Counted from the stretch's first letter, positions 53,480-63,123 are shown. The stretch: DNA of 64,000 bases from Pseudomonas fluorescens (GCF_900215245.1 NZ_LT907842.1:2418001-2482000); one strand, 5' to 3'. The notes: generated from the letters alone by a model not told the origin. A program made the numbers and translations.

Positions 53480-54265
53480 TCACCCAGGCTCGCAGGGCGA
53501 ACCGGGCTGGCGCGGTTGATAAGTCGACGCGGCCCTGGCCAGGCGGGTCGGCGCCTGTGGCACGCAGGCGGCGATCTTCAAGGTGCGCACCGGTGCCCAG
53601 CGCGAATTATTGCCGACGCGGTCGAGGATGCAGTACGTCACGTCCAGGCGGGCGTCGTCGCCCGCTTCGACAATCACCACTGACGGCACCCACACCTGCA
53701 TCGGCAGGCCGACGCTTTCGGCCTGGATTGGCGGCAGGTCGAGGCGCGCGTCACCCCAACGCAAGGTAATCGCGTCGCCTATGGCCATGTTCAGGTAAGG
53801 CTCAATGGTCAGCGGGACACCCCGCCGTACCTGGCTGCTGTTGACGCCGTGACGTCGAATGGTGTCGGGCAGGCCCACCGGGGCGAGGTTCTGATTTTCG
53901 TCGCCCGACAGTGCAGGCGGCAGGCCACCCGGATAGCAGGTCTTTACTCCCACCTGGGCGATGGCCGAGCGTGCCGGGCCGTGGCCGACGTGCAGGACCT
54001 GGTAGTGAACCCGAGCCGCGCCATCCTGGATAAAACTTTCCGGGACGCGCAGACGGGTCGCTGTGCCGACCTTGCACGCGGTAATCCGACGCGAGTCGGC
54101 GAAGCAGTGGTTCCAGAACAGTTCGATCAGGTCGCCTTCCTCCATGCCGGGGTAGGGCGCGATATCCACCTGCAAGTGGGCGGCGGCGAGGGCATTGATG
54201 CCGTGCCGGTTAGCCTGGGGCAGGGTTGGGGCAGGAAGCAGGGTCGAGGTTGCAGTGCGCGTCAT
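53480..54265 (-). CDS. Two-domain Ig-like beta protein of unknown function
   Basis: 261 residues; ATG 54265 follows AAGGAG by 7 bases. Two similar segments of about 100 residues (about 15-115 and 130-245) share the pattern G-I-N/V-N, I-x-P-Y, M-x-x-G-D-x-I-x-L-x-W, V-G-x-x-x-x-V-P, A-R-x-x-V-x-Y. This resembles the Ig-like repeat found in very large Pseudomonas surface proteins (GMAAGDTVTLTW type). No signal peptide, membrane helix or secretion motif is visible, so location is unknown. The sfnB operon reads onward in the same direction after 187 bases. Confidence 0.75.
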   Translation of the reverse strand: MTRTATSTLLPAPTLPQANRHGINALAAAHLQVDIAPYPGMEEGDLIELFWNHCFADSRRITACKVGTATRLRVPESFIQDGAARVHYQVLHVGHGPARSAIAQVGVKTCYPGGLPPALSGDENQNLAPVGLPDTIRRHGVNSSQVRRGVPLTIEPYLNMAIGDAITLRWGDARLDLPPIQAESVGLPMQVWVPSVVIVEAGDDARLDVTYCILDRVGNNSRWAPVRTLKIAACVPQAPTRLARAASTYQPRQPGSPCEPG

Positions 54266-54293
54266 AAGTAATCTCCTTGATGCAGCCAGCAGC

Positions 54294-54347
54294 AATCGTT
54301 CCGGCGCCCGTGGCACGGATGTGCGCAGGGTGCCGAAAGGAACGATT
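54294..54347. promoter_or_regulatory. Inverted repeat upstream of the Ig-like gene
   Basis: AATCGTTCC (54294-54302) and GGAACGATT (54339-54347) are perfect 9-base arms 36 bases apart, with extra partial pairing inside (GGCGCCC against GGGTGCC). It ends 29 bases before the start codon and could be an operator or a 5' leader hairpin. Confidence 0.45.
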
Positions 54348-54637
54348 CAGTGAATAGCCGGGATAGGATCCAATCCTCTGGGCGCTAGATAAGAGGGTTG
54401 GCCAACGGCCGTCAATGGCGGCAAAGGGCTAAACGGCGGGTTGGAGCAGATTCAGAACAAGCTGACGGGCAGGGGGATTTTAAGCAGGCTGTTGCGTGGA
54501 CTTTTACGGATTGGAATGAGGATTTCTTGTAGGAACACCGTCCTGTGGACGCTGGCGTGCCTGCGGTGCAGGCACCCTGGTTTATCAGTCACACTGCGGT
54601 GATGCTATCGCAGGCACGCCAGCGCCCACACGGACGG
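54348..54637. other. Spacer with diverged REPIN between the Ig-like gene and tcyN
   Basis: No gene is supported. A diverged REPIN runs from 54545 (GTGGACGCTGGCGTGCCTGC) to 54629 (GCAGGCACGCCAGCGCCCAC), ending 9 bases from the tcyN stop, so it may terminate the tcy transcript. Positions 54348-54540 hold the presumed promoter of the Ig-like gene. Confidence 0.6.
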
Positions 54638-55384
54638 TCAGTGGGCGAGAAATTTGCTCAGGAACTGCTGGGTGCGTTCTTCCTTGGGGTTGGCAAACAA
54701 GGCCTTGGCGTCGCCCTGTTCCACGATCACGCCTTTGTCGAAGAAGATCACCCGGTTGGCCACATCCCGGGCGAAGCTCATTTCGTGGGTGACGATGACC
54801 ATGGTGCGGTTTTCTTCGGCGAGGCTGCGGATAGTCGCCAGCACTTCGCCGACCAGCTCCGGGTCGAGGGCCGAGGTGGGTTCGTCGAACAGAATCACCT
54901 CCGGCTCCATGGCCAATGCGCGGGCAATCGCCACGCGCTGTTGCTGGCCACCGGACAAGCGTCGCGGGTACGCGTCTTCCTTGCCCGCCAGGCCGACCCT
55001 GGCCAGCAGCTTGCGGCCCAATTCGACGGCCGCTTCGCGCGGCATCTTCTTGACCACGATCGGGCCTTCGATGACGTTTTCCAGCGCGGTGCGGTGGGGG
55101 AACAGGTTGAAGTTCTGGAACACAAAACCCACGTGCTGGCGCAAACGCCGCACCAGGCCTTGTTGCTGGTTGAGCGGTTTGCTGCTGTCGATCTCGATAT
55201 CACCCACCTGGATGCGACCGCTGGTGGGTTGTTCGAGGAAATTCAGGCAGCGCAGGAAGGTGGTTTTACCGGAACCGCTGGGGCCAATGATGGCGACGAC
55301 TTCGCCTTCCTTGACCTCAAGGTCGATCCCGTTGAGCACCACCTGACCCTTGAATTGTTTGGTCAGTTTTTCAACCACGATCAT
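54638..55384 (-). CDS. tcyN: Cystine ABC transporter ATP-binding protein
   Basis: 248 residues, polar amino-acid-type ATPase. Walker [10 protein letters not shown], signature LSGGQQQR, Walker [16 protein letters not shown] and switch His in THEMSFA are present. It follows the permease by 3 bases and closes the tcyJ-tcyL-tcyN operon. Its assignment to cystine rests on the binding protein and the nearby D-cysteine desulfhydrase gene. Confidence 0.9.
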   Translation of the reverse strand: MIVVEKLTKQFKGQVVLNGIDLEVKEGEVVAIIGPSGSGKTTFLRCLNFLEQPTSGRIQVGDIEIDSSKPLNQQQGLVRRLRQHVGFVFQNFNLFPHRTALENVIEGPIVVKKMPREAAVELGRKLLARVGLAGKEDAYPRRLSGGQQQRVAIARALAMEPEVILFDEPTSALDPELVGEVLATIRSLAEENRTMVIVTHEMSFARDVANRVIFFDKGVIVEQGDAKALFANPKEERTQQFLSKFLAH

Positions 55385-55387
55385 GCT

Positions 55388-56053
55388 TCAAGACTCCAGG
55401 TCATGCCGGTTGACCCGGTCTTCCAGGCGATTTTGAAAATGCGCCAGGATGCTTGCCAGTATCCAGTAGATCAGGGCAGCGGAGAGGTACATGGTGAAGA
55501 TTTCGAAAGTGCGCGCCGACACCAACTGAGCCTGGCGGAACAGTTCGGGCACCTGGATGGTGGCTGCCAGCGCCGTGTCCTTGACCAACGAAATAAAGCT
55601 GTTGCCCAGCGGCGGCAAGGCCGTGCGCATGGCCTGCGGCAGGATGGCCCGGCGCAACGTCTGCGCGCGGGTCATGCCGATACTGGCAGCCGCTTCCCAC
55701 TGGCCACGCTCGATGGAGCTGATTGCGGCGCGCAGGATTTCACAGGCATAGGCGGCCATGTTCAGCGAAAAGCCGATCATGGCGGCCGGGATCGGGTCCA
55801 GCTCAATGCCCACTTGCGGTAAGCCGTAGTAGATCAGGAACAGCTGCACCAGCAAGGGCGTGCCGCGAAAGAACGACACGTAGACGCGGGCGGTCCAGCT
55901 CAATAACTTGAAGCGCGACAAGCGCATCAAGGCCAGGCCGAAACCCAGCAGCAAGCCGAAAAACATTCCGCCCAGGCTAAGAATCACCGTGTAGTACGCG
56001 CCCTTGAGCAGAAAGGGCGCGGAGTCCAGCGCGAGTTGGAAACCTGCTTCCAT
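55388..56053 (-). CDS. tcyL: Cystine ABC transporter permease
   Basis: 221 residues, single permease with four to five membrane helices. GQWEAAASIGMTRAQTLRRAILPQAMRTALPPLGN is the coupling loop. Stop and start codons of neighbouring genes nearly touch. As in enteric YecS/TcyL systems, one permease gene serves as a homodimer. Confidence 0.9.
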   Translation of the reverse strand: MEAGFQLALDSAPFLLKGAYYTVILSLGGMFFGLLLGFGLALMRLSRFKLLSWTARVYVSFFRGTPLLVQLFLIYYGLPQVGIELDPIPAAMIGFSLNMAAYACEILRAAISSIERGQWEAAASIGMTRAQTLRRAILPQAMRTALPPLGNSFISLVKDTALAATIQVPELFRQAQLVSARTFEIFTMYLSAALIYWILASILAHFQNRLEDRVNRHDLES

Positions 56054-56847
56054 TATTGAGTGACGTCAGCGTTGAAGTATTTCTCGGACAGCTTCTTCAA
56101 GGTGCCGTCGGCGCGCAGCTTGTCGAGGGCCTTGTTCACAGCGTCGAGCAGTTCAGGCTCGCCTTTGCGCAGGGCGATACCGGCTTCCTGGCGGGAGAAG
56201 GCATCACCAGCAGCGGCGGTGTCCGGGGCTTTTTTGGCGTATTCCAGGGCGGCCAGGCGGTCGATCAGGATGGCGTCGATGCGGCCGATGCGCAGGTCCT
56301 GGAACTTGGTTGGGTCATCGTTGTACGTCTTGATGATGGCTTTGGGTTGGTTGTCCTTGAGCCATTGCTCGTAGTTGGTGCCCAGGCCTACACCGACTTT
56401 CTTGCCGGCCAGGTCGTCGGCGGTTTTGATGGTGTCGACGTTTTTCTTCAGCACCAGCGCCTGGATACCGGAAACGGTGTAAGGCTTGGAGAAGTCATAC
56501 TTTTTCTTGCGCTCTTCGGAGATGGTCACTTGGTTGACCACCGCGTCCAGGCGCTTGGATTCCAGGGCGGCGAGGATGCCGTCCCACGGTGTGGCTTGCA
56601 GCTTGACCTTGACGCCCAGCTCCTTGGCCAGCGCTTCGGACAGCTCGACTTCGAAACCGCTGAGCTTGCCGCTTTCATCGACAAAGCTGAAGGGCGGGTA
56701 GGTGCCTTCCAGGCCGATCTTGATTTCGCCCGCCTTCTTGATGGTGCTCAGCTGCTCGCCGGCAACCGCCTGGCCCAGCCAACCGGCCCCAAGAGTCAGG
56801 CCCAATGTGCCCACCAGCAATGTGCGACGCAATACAGAAATAGTCAT
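56053..56847 (-). CDS. tcyJ: Cystine-binding periplasmic protein
   Basis: 264 residues with a Sec signal (about 1-30). The mature part (GEIKIGLEGTYPPFSFVDESGKLSGFEVELSEALAKELGVK; DAVVNQVTISEERKKKYDFSKPYT) is typical of FliY/TcyJ, which binds L-cystine. It is first in the tcyJLN operon. An AT-rich inverted repeat at 56988-57010 lies in the leader. Confidence 0.93.
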   Translation of the reverse strand: MTISVLRRTLLVGTLGLTLGAGWLGQAVAGEQLSTIKKAGEIKIGLEGTYPPFSFVDESGKLSGFEVELSEALAKELGVKVKLQATPWDGILAALESKRLDAVVNQVTISEERKKKYDFSKPYTVSGIQALVLKKNVDTIKTADDLAGKKVGVGLGTNYEQWLKDNQPKAIIKTYNDDPTKFQDLRIGRIDAILIDRLAALEYAKKAPDTAAAGDAFSRQEAGIALRKGEPELLDAVNKALDKLRADGTLKKLSEKYFNADVTQ

Positions 56848-56987
56848 GAAGAGCCCCTGTGTTTTTATGTTGAGCGAAGCAGGTGACGCGGTAGTCGTAT
56901 CCTGCCTTAAAGCGCGAAGCGCGTCTTCGCCTTCGGCGCGACTATAAAGCGAGTTTTTAAGACTTGAAAATAATATAAATATAATTT

Positions 56988-57010
56988 GTTATTCGATTGT
57001 GGAATATAAC
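56988..57010 (-). promoter_or_regulatory. AT-rich operator candidate upstream of tcyJ
   Basis: GTTATTC (56988-56994) and GAATATAAC (57002-57010) form imperfect inverted arms within a very AT-rich stretch (56940-57010). By position a sulfur regulator such as CysB is plausible; compare the palindrome upstream of oscA. Confidence 0.4.
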
Positions 57011-57021
57011 GTTGGTCTAAT

Positions 57022-57109
57022 GTGGGTGCGGGCTTGCCCGCGATAGCGCAGTGTCAGTTTGCAAATATGTCGACTGATACACCGCTATCGCGGGCCAGCC
57101 CGCTCCCAC
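57022..57109. repeat. REPIN between dcyD and tcyJ
   Basis: GTGGGTGCGGGCTTGCCCGC left arm and inverted right arm ending CCCGCTCCCAC at 57109, 18 bases from the dcyD stop. Confidence 0.85.
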
Positions 57110-57127
57110 CTTTCGATCTGTATTCGT

Positions 57128-58123
57128 TCAGTTAAACGCGGCGCCATAGGCAAACAACGCCGGCGCCCCACCGGTGTGCAGGAAAATGATCGGACCGTCC
57201 TCGAACCGCTGACGCCCGATACCATCGAGCAAGCCGGCCATGGCCTTGCCCGTGTAGACCGGGTCCAGCAGCAGGCCTTCCTGGCTGGCCAATAGCTTGA
57301 CCGCGGCGAGGGTGCCGGCGTTCGGTTCGCCGTAGCGCGGGCCGAAATATTCGTCCCACAGAATCACGTTGAAGGCCGCGGGAATGTCCACGCCAAGCAA
57401 CTCGGCGGTGCGTTCGGCCAGGCCTTGTACTTTCGGGCGCTGGGCTTCATCGGTGCGTGACACGGTGACGCCGATCACGGGCAAATTCGGCAGCACTTCA
57501 CTCAATGCCAGGGCCAGGCCGCTGTGAGTACCTGCGCTGCCCGAGGCGAGGACCACGGCGGAGAATTCAATCCCGCTGTCTTTGATCTGCCCGGCCAGCT
57601 CCAGCCCGGCGCGCACATAACCCAAGGCACCCAGGGCATTGGAGCCACCGATCGGCACCAGGTACGGCTTCTTGCCGTTGCTGCGCAGGCGGGCGGCGAG
57701 GGCGTTGAGCTGGTCGTCGGCGTGGTCGAGGTTCTCGACCAATTCGACTTTGGCGTCGAACAGCTCCAGCAACAGGCGATTGCCGTTGCCCAGGTAATTG
57801 GGGTCTTCGGTGCCGGTGGGGTTTTCCAGCAGTGCAACGCAACCCAGGCCGAGCCTGGCGGCCAGCGCGGCGGTTTGGCGGACATGGTTGGACTGAATGG
57901 CGCCGGCAGTCACCAGCGTGTCGGCACCCTGTGCGAGGGCATCGGCGGCCAGGTATTCAAGTTTGCGCAGCTTGTTGCCGCCCATGGCCAGCGGCGTGGT
58001 GTCATCGCGTTTGACGTAGATATCCCTGCCCAGCCAGGTCGACAGCCGCTCAAGTTTTTCGAGGGCAGTGGCGCCGCCCAGCAGTTCCAGGCGGTTAAAG
58101 CGGTCGAGCTGTTGTTTGATCAT
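57128..58123 (-). CDS. dcyD: D-cysteine desulfhydrase
   Basis: 331 residues, fold-type II PLP enzyme of the ACC deaminase/DcyD family. The PLP lysine lies in [13 protein letters not shown] near residue 51. [22 protein letters not shown] and [15 protein letters not shown] are the phosphate-binding and substrate regions. It converts D-cysteine to pyruvate, ammonia and sulfide. It lies next to the cystine transporter and divergent from the serine acetyltransferase, a standard cysteine-metabolism neighbourhood. Confidence 0.92.
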   Translation of the reverse strand: MIKQQLDRFNRLELLGGATALEKLERLSTWLGRDIYVKRDDTTPLAMGGNKLRKLEYLAADALAQGADTLVTAGAIQSNHVRQTAALAARLGLGCVALLENPTGTEDPNYLGNGNRLLLELFDAKVELVENLDHADDQLNALAARLRSNGKKPYLVPIGGSNALGALGYVRAGLELAGQIKDSGIEFSAVVLASGSAGTHSGLALALSEVLPNLPVIGVTVSRTDEAQRPKVQGLAERTAELLGVDIPAAFNVILWDEYFGPRYGEPNAGTLAAVKLLASQEGLLLDPVYTGKAMAGLLDGIGRQRFEDGPIIFLHTGGAPALFAYGAAFN

Positions 58124-58290
58124 GGCTACGCACAGTGGCTAAGTGATGGGGCGACTATAGGCAGGCACTTTTCAACGGGCAACCCGTCAATCGCTTATGT
58201 CGGATAGTTCTTAGTATCACACCATTGGTTCTTAAGGGCGGCCAGGGTCCATACCGTAAAGTGATGGCCATTTCGTCAGGAGTGAATACC

Positions 58291-59217
58291 GTGAGTGAGC
58301 GTTCCAGTCATTGGCAATTGCAGACCATCGTCAGCCAACTGCGCAGCGCCCGGGACCAGTGGCGAACGCGCAATGGCCGCTTGAGTGGCGAGCACGGCGG
58401 CCGCGAGTTGCCGTCGCGCGAAGCGGTGGCGCAGATTCTTGAAGCGCTGTGCGGTGCGTTGTTTCCCATGCGCCTGGGGCCAGTGGACCTGCGTGAAGAA
58501 AGCGAAGATTTTTACGTCGGCCATACCCTCGACGTCGCCCTGAACGCGTTGCTCGGCCAGGCACGCCTGGAGTTGCGTTATGCCGCCCGCCAAGGCGGCA
58601 AAGACGATGCCGAGGTCGACGCACTGGCCATTCGCCTGATCCAGGATTTCGCCCTGGCGTTGCCGTCCCTGCGCAGCCTGTTGGACACCGACGTACTGGC
58701 CGCCTATCACGGCGACCCGGCGGCGCGCAGTGTGGATGAAGTGCTGCTGTGCTATCCGGGGATTCTGGCGGTGATTCACCATCGCCTGGCCCACCACCTG
58801 TATCGCGCCGGGTTGCCGTTGTTGGCGCGGATCAGCGCGGAAATTGCCCATTCGGCGACCGGTATCGACATTCACCCGGGCGCGCAGATTGGCCCGAGCT
58901 TCTTTATCGACCACGGGACGGGCGTGGTGATCGGCGAAACGGCGATCATCGGCGAGCGCGTGCGCATCTACCAGGCCGTGACGCTGGGCGCCAAGCGCTT
59001 CCCGGCGGATGAGGATGGCCAGTTGCAGAAGGGCCATCCACGCCATCCGATTGTTGAGGACGATGTGGTGATCTATGCCGGGGCGACGATCCTGGGGCGC
59101 ATCACCATCGGCAAAGGTTCGACGATTGGCGGCAATGTGTGGCTGACCCGCAGCGTGCCGGCGGGGGCGAACATTACGCAGGCGAATCTGCAGCATGAGG
59201 ATGGGGCGCAGAAGTAG
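58291..59217 (+). CDS. epsC: Serine O-acetyltransferase EpsC/CysE-type
   Basis: 308 residues. It acetylates serine to O-acetylserine, the carbon acceptor for sulfide in cysteine synthesis and the inducer of CysB. The hexapeptide left-handed beta helix is in the C-terminal third (GIDIHPGAQIGPSFFIDHGTG; VVIGETAIIGERVRI; KGSTIGGNVWLTRSVP), with catalytic His residues visible. GTG 58291 (SERSSHWQLQ) has AGGAG 9 bases upstream and is preferred over ATG 58264. It diverges from dcyD with 167 bases between. Confidence 0.92.
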   Translation: MSERSSHWQLQTIVSQLRSARDQWRTRNGRLSGEHGGRELPSREAVAQILEALCGALFPMRLGPVDLREESEDFYVGHTLDVALNALLGQARLELRYAARQGGKDDAEVDALAIRLIQDFALALPSLRSLLDTDVLAAYHGDPAARSVDEVLLCYPGILAVIHHRLAHHLYRAGLPLLARISAEIAHSATGIDIHPGAQIGPSFFIDHGTGVVIGETAIIGERVRIYQAVTLGAKRFPADEDGQLQKGHPRHPIVEDDVVIYAGATILGRITIGKGSTIGGNVWLTRSVPAGANITQANLQHEDGAQK

Positions 59218-59247
59218 CGACTGAGCCAGAGCCTGTCACTGAGTCCT

Positions 59248-59316
59248 GTGGGGGCTGGCTTGCCTGCGATGGCGGTATGTCTGATCCGGCACTATCGCAG
59301 GCAAGCCAGCTCCCAC
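59248..59316. repeat. REPIN after epsC
   Basis: GTGGGGGCTGGCTTGCCTGC and inverted GCAGGCAAGCCAGCTCCCAC, about 28 bases apart. Confidence 0.85.
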
Positions 59317-59462
59317 AGTGCACGGCATTCCAGCTTTGGGTAAGTTTTCACTCAATAATCGCTGAACGTTTTGCCATCACCAGCCGTCATACCAATCCTT
59401 GAGCTAGTGTAGGAACTATCTACCGCTCAGCCTTGCGATTAGTCCAAAACCGCCTATTCATG

Positions 59463-59490
59463 TTTAACTTGAATGTTCGTTCAAGTTAAA
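59463..59490. promoter_or_regulatory. BetI-type operator upstream of betT
   Basis: TTTAACTTGAA (59463-59473) and TTCAAGTTAAA (59480-59490) are perfect 11-base arms around TGTTCG. The inner TTGAA(N6)TTCAA agrees with the BetI operator core known from bet loci. It lies 94 bases before the betT start codon. BetI represses choline-uptake and glycine-betaine genes and is released by choline, so betT should be choline-inducible although no betI gene is in the window. Confidence 0.8.
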
Positions 59491-59583
59491 TCCGGCGGTT
59501 CGCTGCCCGCTCACAACAGGAGGCTTACCTTTGCTGAGTCCGTTATTTACAGCCACATCCCACACCTTCGGGGTGCATCGTTC

Positions 59584-61584
59584 ATGAGTGCATCGTCCAC
59601 CCCATCCAGCGGCCTGGTGCGCATGAATGCGCCGGTTTTCTACTTTGCCGCAAGCTTTATCCTGCTGTTCGGCATCACTGTCATCGCTATCCCGCAACAG
59701 GCCGGGGCCTGGTTGCTGGCGGCGCAAAACTGGGCGGCCAATACGGTCGGCTGGTACTACATGCTGGCGATGACCCTGTATCTGGTCTTCGTGGTGGTCA
59801 CCGCGCTATCGGGCTACGGCAAGATAAAACTCGGTGCCGACCACGACGAGCCCGAATTCAGTTACCTGTCCTGGGCGGGCATGCTGTTTGCCGCCGGGAT
59901 CAGCATCACGCTGTTTTTCTTTTGCGTGTCGGAGCCGCTGACGCATCTGGTGCAACCGCCCCAGGGCGCCCCGCTGAACGCCGACGCCGCGCGCCAGGCC
60001 ATGCAGATCCTGTTTCTGCACTGGGGCCTGCATGGCTGGGGCGTGTTCGCCTTTGTCGGCATGGCCCTGGCGTATTTCGCCTACCGGCATAACCTGCCGC
60101 TGGCGCTACGCTCGGCGCTGTACCCGCTGATCGGCAAACGCATCAATGGCCCCATCGGTTACGCGGTGGATGGCTTCGGCATCATCGCCACGGTATTCGG
60201 CCTGGGCGCTGACATGGGTTTTGGTGTGCTGCACCTCAACTCAGGCCTGGACTACCTGTTCGGCATTGCCCACACCCAGTGGATCCAGGTCGGCCTGATC
60301 ACACTGATGATGGGCGCGGCGATCCTCGTCGCCGTTGCTGGCGTGGACAAGGGCGTGCGGGTCATGTCCGACATCAACATGCTGCTGGCCTGTGCGCTGC
60401 TGCTGTTTGTGTTGTTCGCCGGGCCCACCCAGCACTTGCTCAACACCCTGATCCAGAACATCGGTGACTACCTCGGCGCGTTGCCGACCAAGAGCTTCGA
60501 TGTCTACGCCTACGACAAACCCAGCGACTGGCTGGGCGGTTGGACGGTGTTCTACTGGGCCTGGTGGATTGCATGGTCGCCGTTCGTGGGCCTGTTTATC
60601 GCACGCATTTCCCGCGGGCGTACCATCCGCGAATTCGTGTTTGGCGTACTGCTGATTCCGTTGGGCTTTACCCTGGCGTGGATGTCGATCTTCGGCAACA
60701 GCGCCATCGACCAGGTACTCAACCACGGGATGACCGCCCTCGGCCAGTCGGCCATCGACGACCCGTCGATGAGCCTCTACTTGCTGCTGGAAACCTACCC
60801 GTGGAGCAAGACGGTGATCGCCGTCACGGTGTTTATCAGCTTCGTGTTCTTCGTCACCTCGGCCGACTCCGGCACCGTGGTGCTGTCGACCCTGTCGTCC
60901 AAAGGCGGCAACGCCGATGAAGACGGGCCGAAGTGGCTGCGTGTGTTCTGGGGCGCAATGACCGCGCTGGTCACCAGTGCCTTGTTGTTTGCCGGCAGTA
61001 TCGACTCGTTGAAATCCGCGGTGGTACTGACCTCGTTGCCGTTCTCGCTGATCCTGCTGTTGATGATGTGGGGGCTGCACAAGGCGTTCTACCTCGAATC
61101 GCAAAAGCAGATCGCCCAGATGCATTCCCTCGCGCCGGTGTCCGGTTCACGCAAGGGCACGGGCGGATGGCGCCAGCGTCTGACCCAGGCCGTGCATTTC
61201 CCGTCGCGCGATGAGGTGTACCGTTTCCTTGAAACCACGGTGCGCCCTGCGATCGAAGAAGTGACGGCGGTGTTTGTCGAAAAAGGCCTCAACGTCGTCA
61301 CCCAGCCCGACCCGTCCAACGACAGCGTCAGCCTGGAAATCGGCCACGGCGAAGAGCATCCGTTCGTGTACCAGGTGCAGATGCGCGGCTATTTCACGCC
61401 GTCCTTTGCACGCGGTGGAATGGGCTCCAAGCAGCTCAACAACCGACGCTATTACCGGGCGGAAGTGCACTTGAGCGAGGGCAGCCAGGACTACGACCTG
61501 GTGGGCTACACCAAGGAGCAGATCATCAACGACATCCTCGACCAGTACGAGCGTCACCTGCAGTTCCTGCACTTGGTGCGCTAG
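59584..61584 (+). CDS. betT: BCCT-family choline/betaine transporter
   Basis: 666 residues from ATG 59584; a frame from 59473 would run through the operator and is rejected. Twelve membrane helices (about 15-525). The BCCT signature region (FYWAWWIAWSPFVGLFIARISRGRTIREF) and FFVTSADSGTVVLSTL are intact. A long hydrophilic C-terminus (about 530-666) is typical of Pseudomonas BetT and tunes osmotic activation. Choline is the likely substrate given the BetI operator. A terminator follows. Confidence 0.9.
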   Translation: MSASSTPSSGLVRMNAPVFYFAASFILLFGITVIAIPQQAGAWLLAAQNWAANTVGWYYMLAMTLYLVFVVVTALSGYGKIKLGADHDEPEFSYLSWAGMLFAAGISITLFFFCVSEPLTHLVQPPQGAPLNADAARQAMQILFLHWGLHGWGVFAFVGMALAYFAYRHNLPLALRSALYPLIGKRINGPIGYAVDGFGIIATVFGLGADMGFGVLHLNSGLDYLFGIAHTQWIQVGLITLMMGAAILVAVAGVDKGVRVMSDINMLLACALLLFVLFAGPTQHLLNTLIQNIGDYLGALPTKSFDVYAYDKPSDWLGGWTVFYWAWWIAWSPFVGLFIARISRGRTIREFVFGVLLIPLGFTLAWMSIFGNSAIDQVLNHGMTALGQSAIDDPSMSLYLLLETYPWSKTVIAVTVFISFVFFVTSADSGTVVLSTLSSKGGNADEDGPKWLRVFWGAMTALVTSALLFAGSIDSLKSAVVLTSLPFSLILLLMMWGLHKAFYLESQKQIAQMHSLAPVSGSRKGTGGWRQRLTQAVHFPSRDEVYRFLETTVRPAIEEVTAVFVEKGLNVVTQPDPSNDSVSLEIGHGEEHPFVYQVQMRGYFTPSFARGGMGSKQLNNRRYYRAEVHLSEGSQDYDLVGYTKEQIINDILDQYERHLQFLHLVR

Positions 61585-61590
61585 TACCCT

Positions 61591-61615
61591 GTGGGAGCGG
61601 GTTCGCCCGCTCCAC
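61591..61615. repeat. Single REP hairpin after betT
   Basis: GTGGGAGCGGG-TTCG-CCCGCTCCAC, a nearly perfect stem with a TTCG loop, 7 bases after the betT stop. Confidence 0.75.
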
Positions 61616-61630
61616 AAAGAAAAAGCCCGC

Positions 61631-61656
61631 AAAGCCCCGTCCTACGGGGCTTTCTT
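61631..61656 (+). terminator. Rho-independent terminator after betT
   Basis: AAAGCCCC (61631-61638) and GGGGCTTT (61646-61653) around GTCCTAC, then CTTAAATTT. Confidence 0.85.
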
Positions 61657-61773
61657 AAATTTAATTTCATTCGTTGCAACCGCGCTTTGACGCGCAACTG
61701 TCATCTGGCCACTGCGTAATTGTGTGAAGCGTTTGACGCTTTCATTTCAGTACAGTGACGGAGACCGGTAACA

Positions 61774-63123
61774 ATGAAGACGTTAATAAGCCCTATGGTG
61801 GGTGCCGCCATGGCGAGCTTTATGCTGTCCGCCCATGCCGATTTTATCGACGACAGCCACGCCGATGTGACCTTGCTCAACCGCTACCTCAACCAGCAAG
61901 GGCGTGATGTGGTGAACAGCAGCGCCAAGGCCCACAGCGTGCGCGATTGGGGCCAGGGTTTCGAGTTCAACTTCAAGTCCGGCTACACCGAAGGCCCGGT
62001 AGGTTTTGGCCTGGACCTGCAAGCGTTCTACGGTTTGAAACTGGATTCCGGTGGCGACCTCAATGACAAGGATCACCAGGGCCGCTACCCCGGCAGCATG
62101 TTCCCGCTGGATGACGGCAAGTCGGCTGACCAGTTCGGCGTGCTGAGCCCGACATTCAAAATGCGCTTCGCCAAAGATGAATTGCGCCTCGGCACGCTCT
62201 ACGGCAACAACCCGGTGCTGGCCAACACCGACGGTCGCTTGTATCAACAGACCAACACCGGTGTGCAACTGGTCTCCAAGGACCTCAGCGACTTCACGTT
62301 CACTGGCGGCGATATCTTCAAGACCAAGATCCGCAACGAAACCGGCGATCAGGGGATGATTACCGCAGGTGGCACCAAAGAGAGCGACCGCTTCCTGTTC
62401 GGTGGTGCCGATTACACCGGCATACAGAACACCACCGTCAGCCTGTGGTACTCCAACCTTGAGGACTACTACCAGCAGTTTTTCCTCGGCGCCAAGCGTC
62501 ATGACGCCTTGTCCGTGGGCGCGATCGACACCGACGTCCGTGTGTTCCGCAGCCTGGGTGTGGGCGCCAACGCCGATGGCGATAAAGACTTTGCCGGCGC
62601 AGGCCTCTACGGCGATGGCACCAGCAAAGGCCGCATCAACCAAACCACCGCCAGTTTGCTTGAGAGCTACAGCCTGGACGGCCACACCGTTGGCCTCGGT
62701 ATCCAGAAAAACAGCGGCGACAGCGACTTCCCCTACCTCGACTCCGGCCTGAACAGCGGTGACGCGCGCCAAGGCCCAGGCTCAGGTGCCGACACCCCGG
62801 CGCTGACCAACATGCAGTTGAACAAATTCCAGCACGCCGGCGAACGCACGTGGCTGGCCCAATACAAATATGACTTCGGTAAGCTCGGCCTCAACGGCCT
62901 GACCTTTTCCGCCGCTTACGCCCATGGCGATGACATCCGCACGGCACAGGGCGATACCAGCGAATGGGAACGCAACATTGCCGTGGCTTACCAAGTACCC
63001 ACCGGCACCCTCAAAGGCCTGGGCGTTACCTGGAAAAACGCACATGCGAGCCCGGACATTACCGGCGCCACCGTACAAGATGAAAACCGCTTCTATGTCA
63101 GCTATGTCGTTCCACTCTGGTAG
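61774..63123 (+). CDS. OprD-family outer-membrane porin
   Basis: 449 residues with a Sec signal (about 1-22, ending SAHA before DFIDDSHADVTLLNRYLNQQG). The OprD family opening and the C-terminal Trp (SYVVPLW) are present, and an 18-stranded barrel is expected. Members take up basic amino acids or small carboxylates; the substrate of this one is not readable from sequence. GGAGACC lies before the ATG. Its placement after betT may hint at uptake of a related compound; that is inference. Confidence 0.92.
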   Translation: MKTLISPMVGAAMASFMLSAHADFIDDSHADVTLLNRYLNQQGRDVVNSSAKAHSVRDWGQGFEFNFKSGYTEGPVGFGLDLQAFYGLKLDSGGDLNDKDHQGRYPGSMFPLDDGKSADQFGVLSPTFKMRFAKDELRLGTLYGNNPVLANTDGRLYQQTNTGVQLVSKDLSDFTFTGGDIFKTKIRNETGDQGMITAGGTKESDRFLFGGADYTGIQNTTVSLWYSNLEDYYQQFFLGAKRHDALSVGAIDTDVRVFRSLGVGANADGDKDFAGAGLYGDGTSKGRINQTTASLLESYSLDGHTVGLGIQKNSGDSDFPYLDSGLNSGDARQGPGSGADTPALTNMQLNKFQHAGERTWLAQYKYDFGKLGLNGLTFSAAYAHGDDIRTAQGDTSEWERNIAVAYQVPTGTLKGLGVTWKNAHASPDITGATVQDENRFYVSYVVPLW

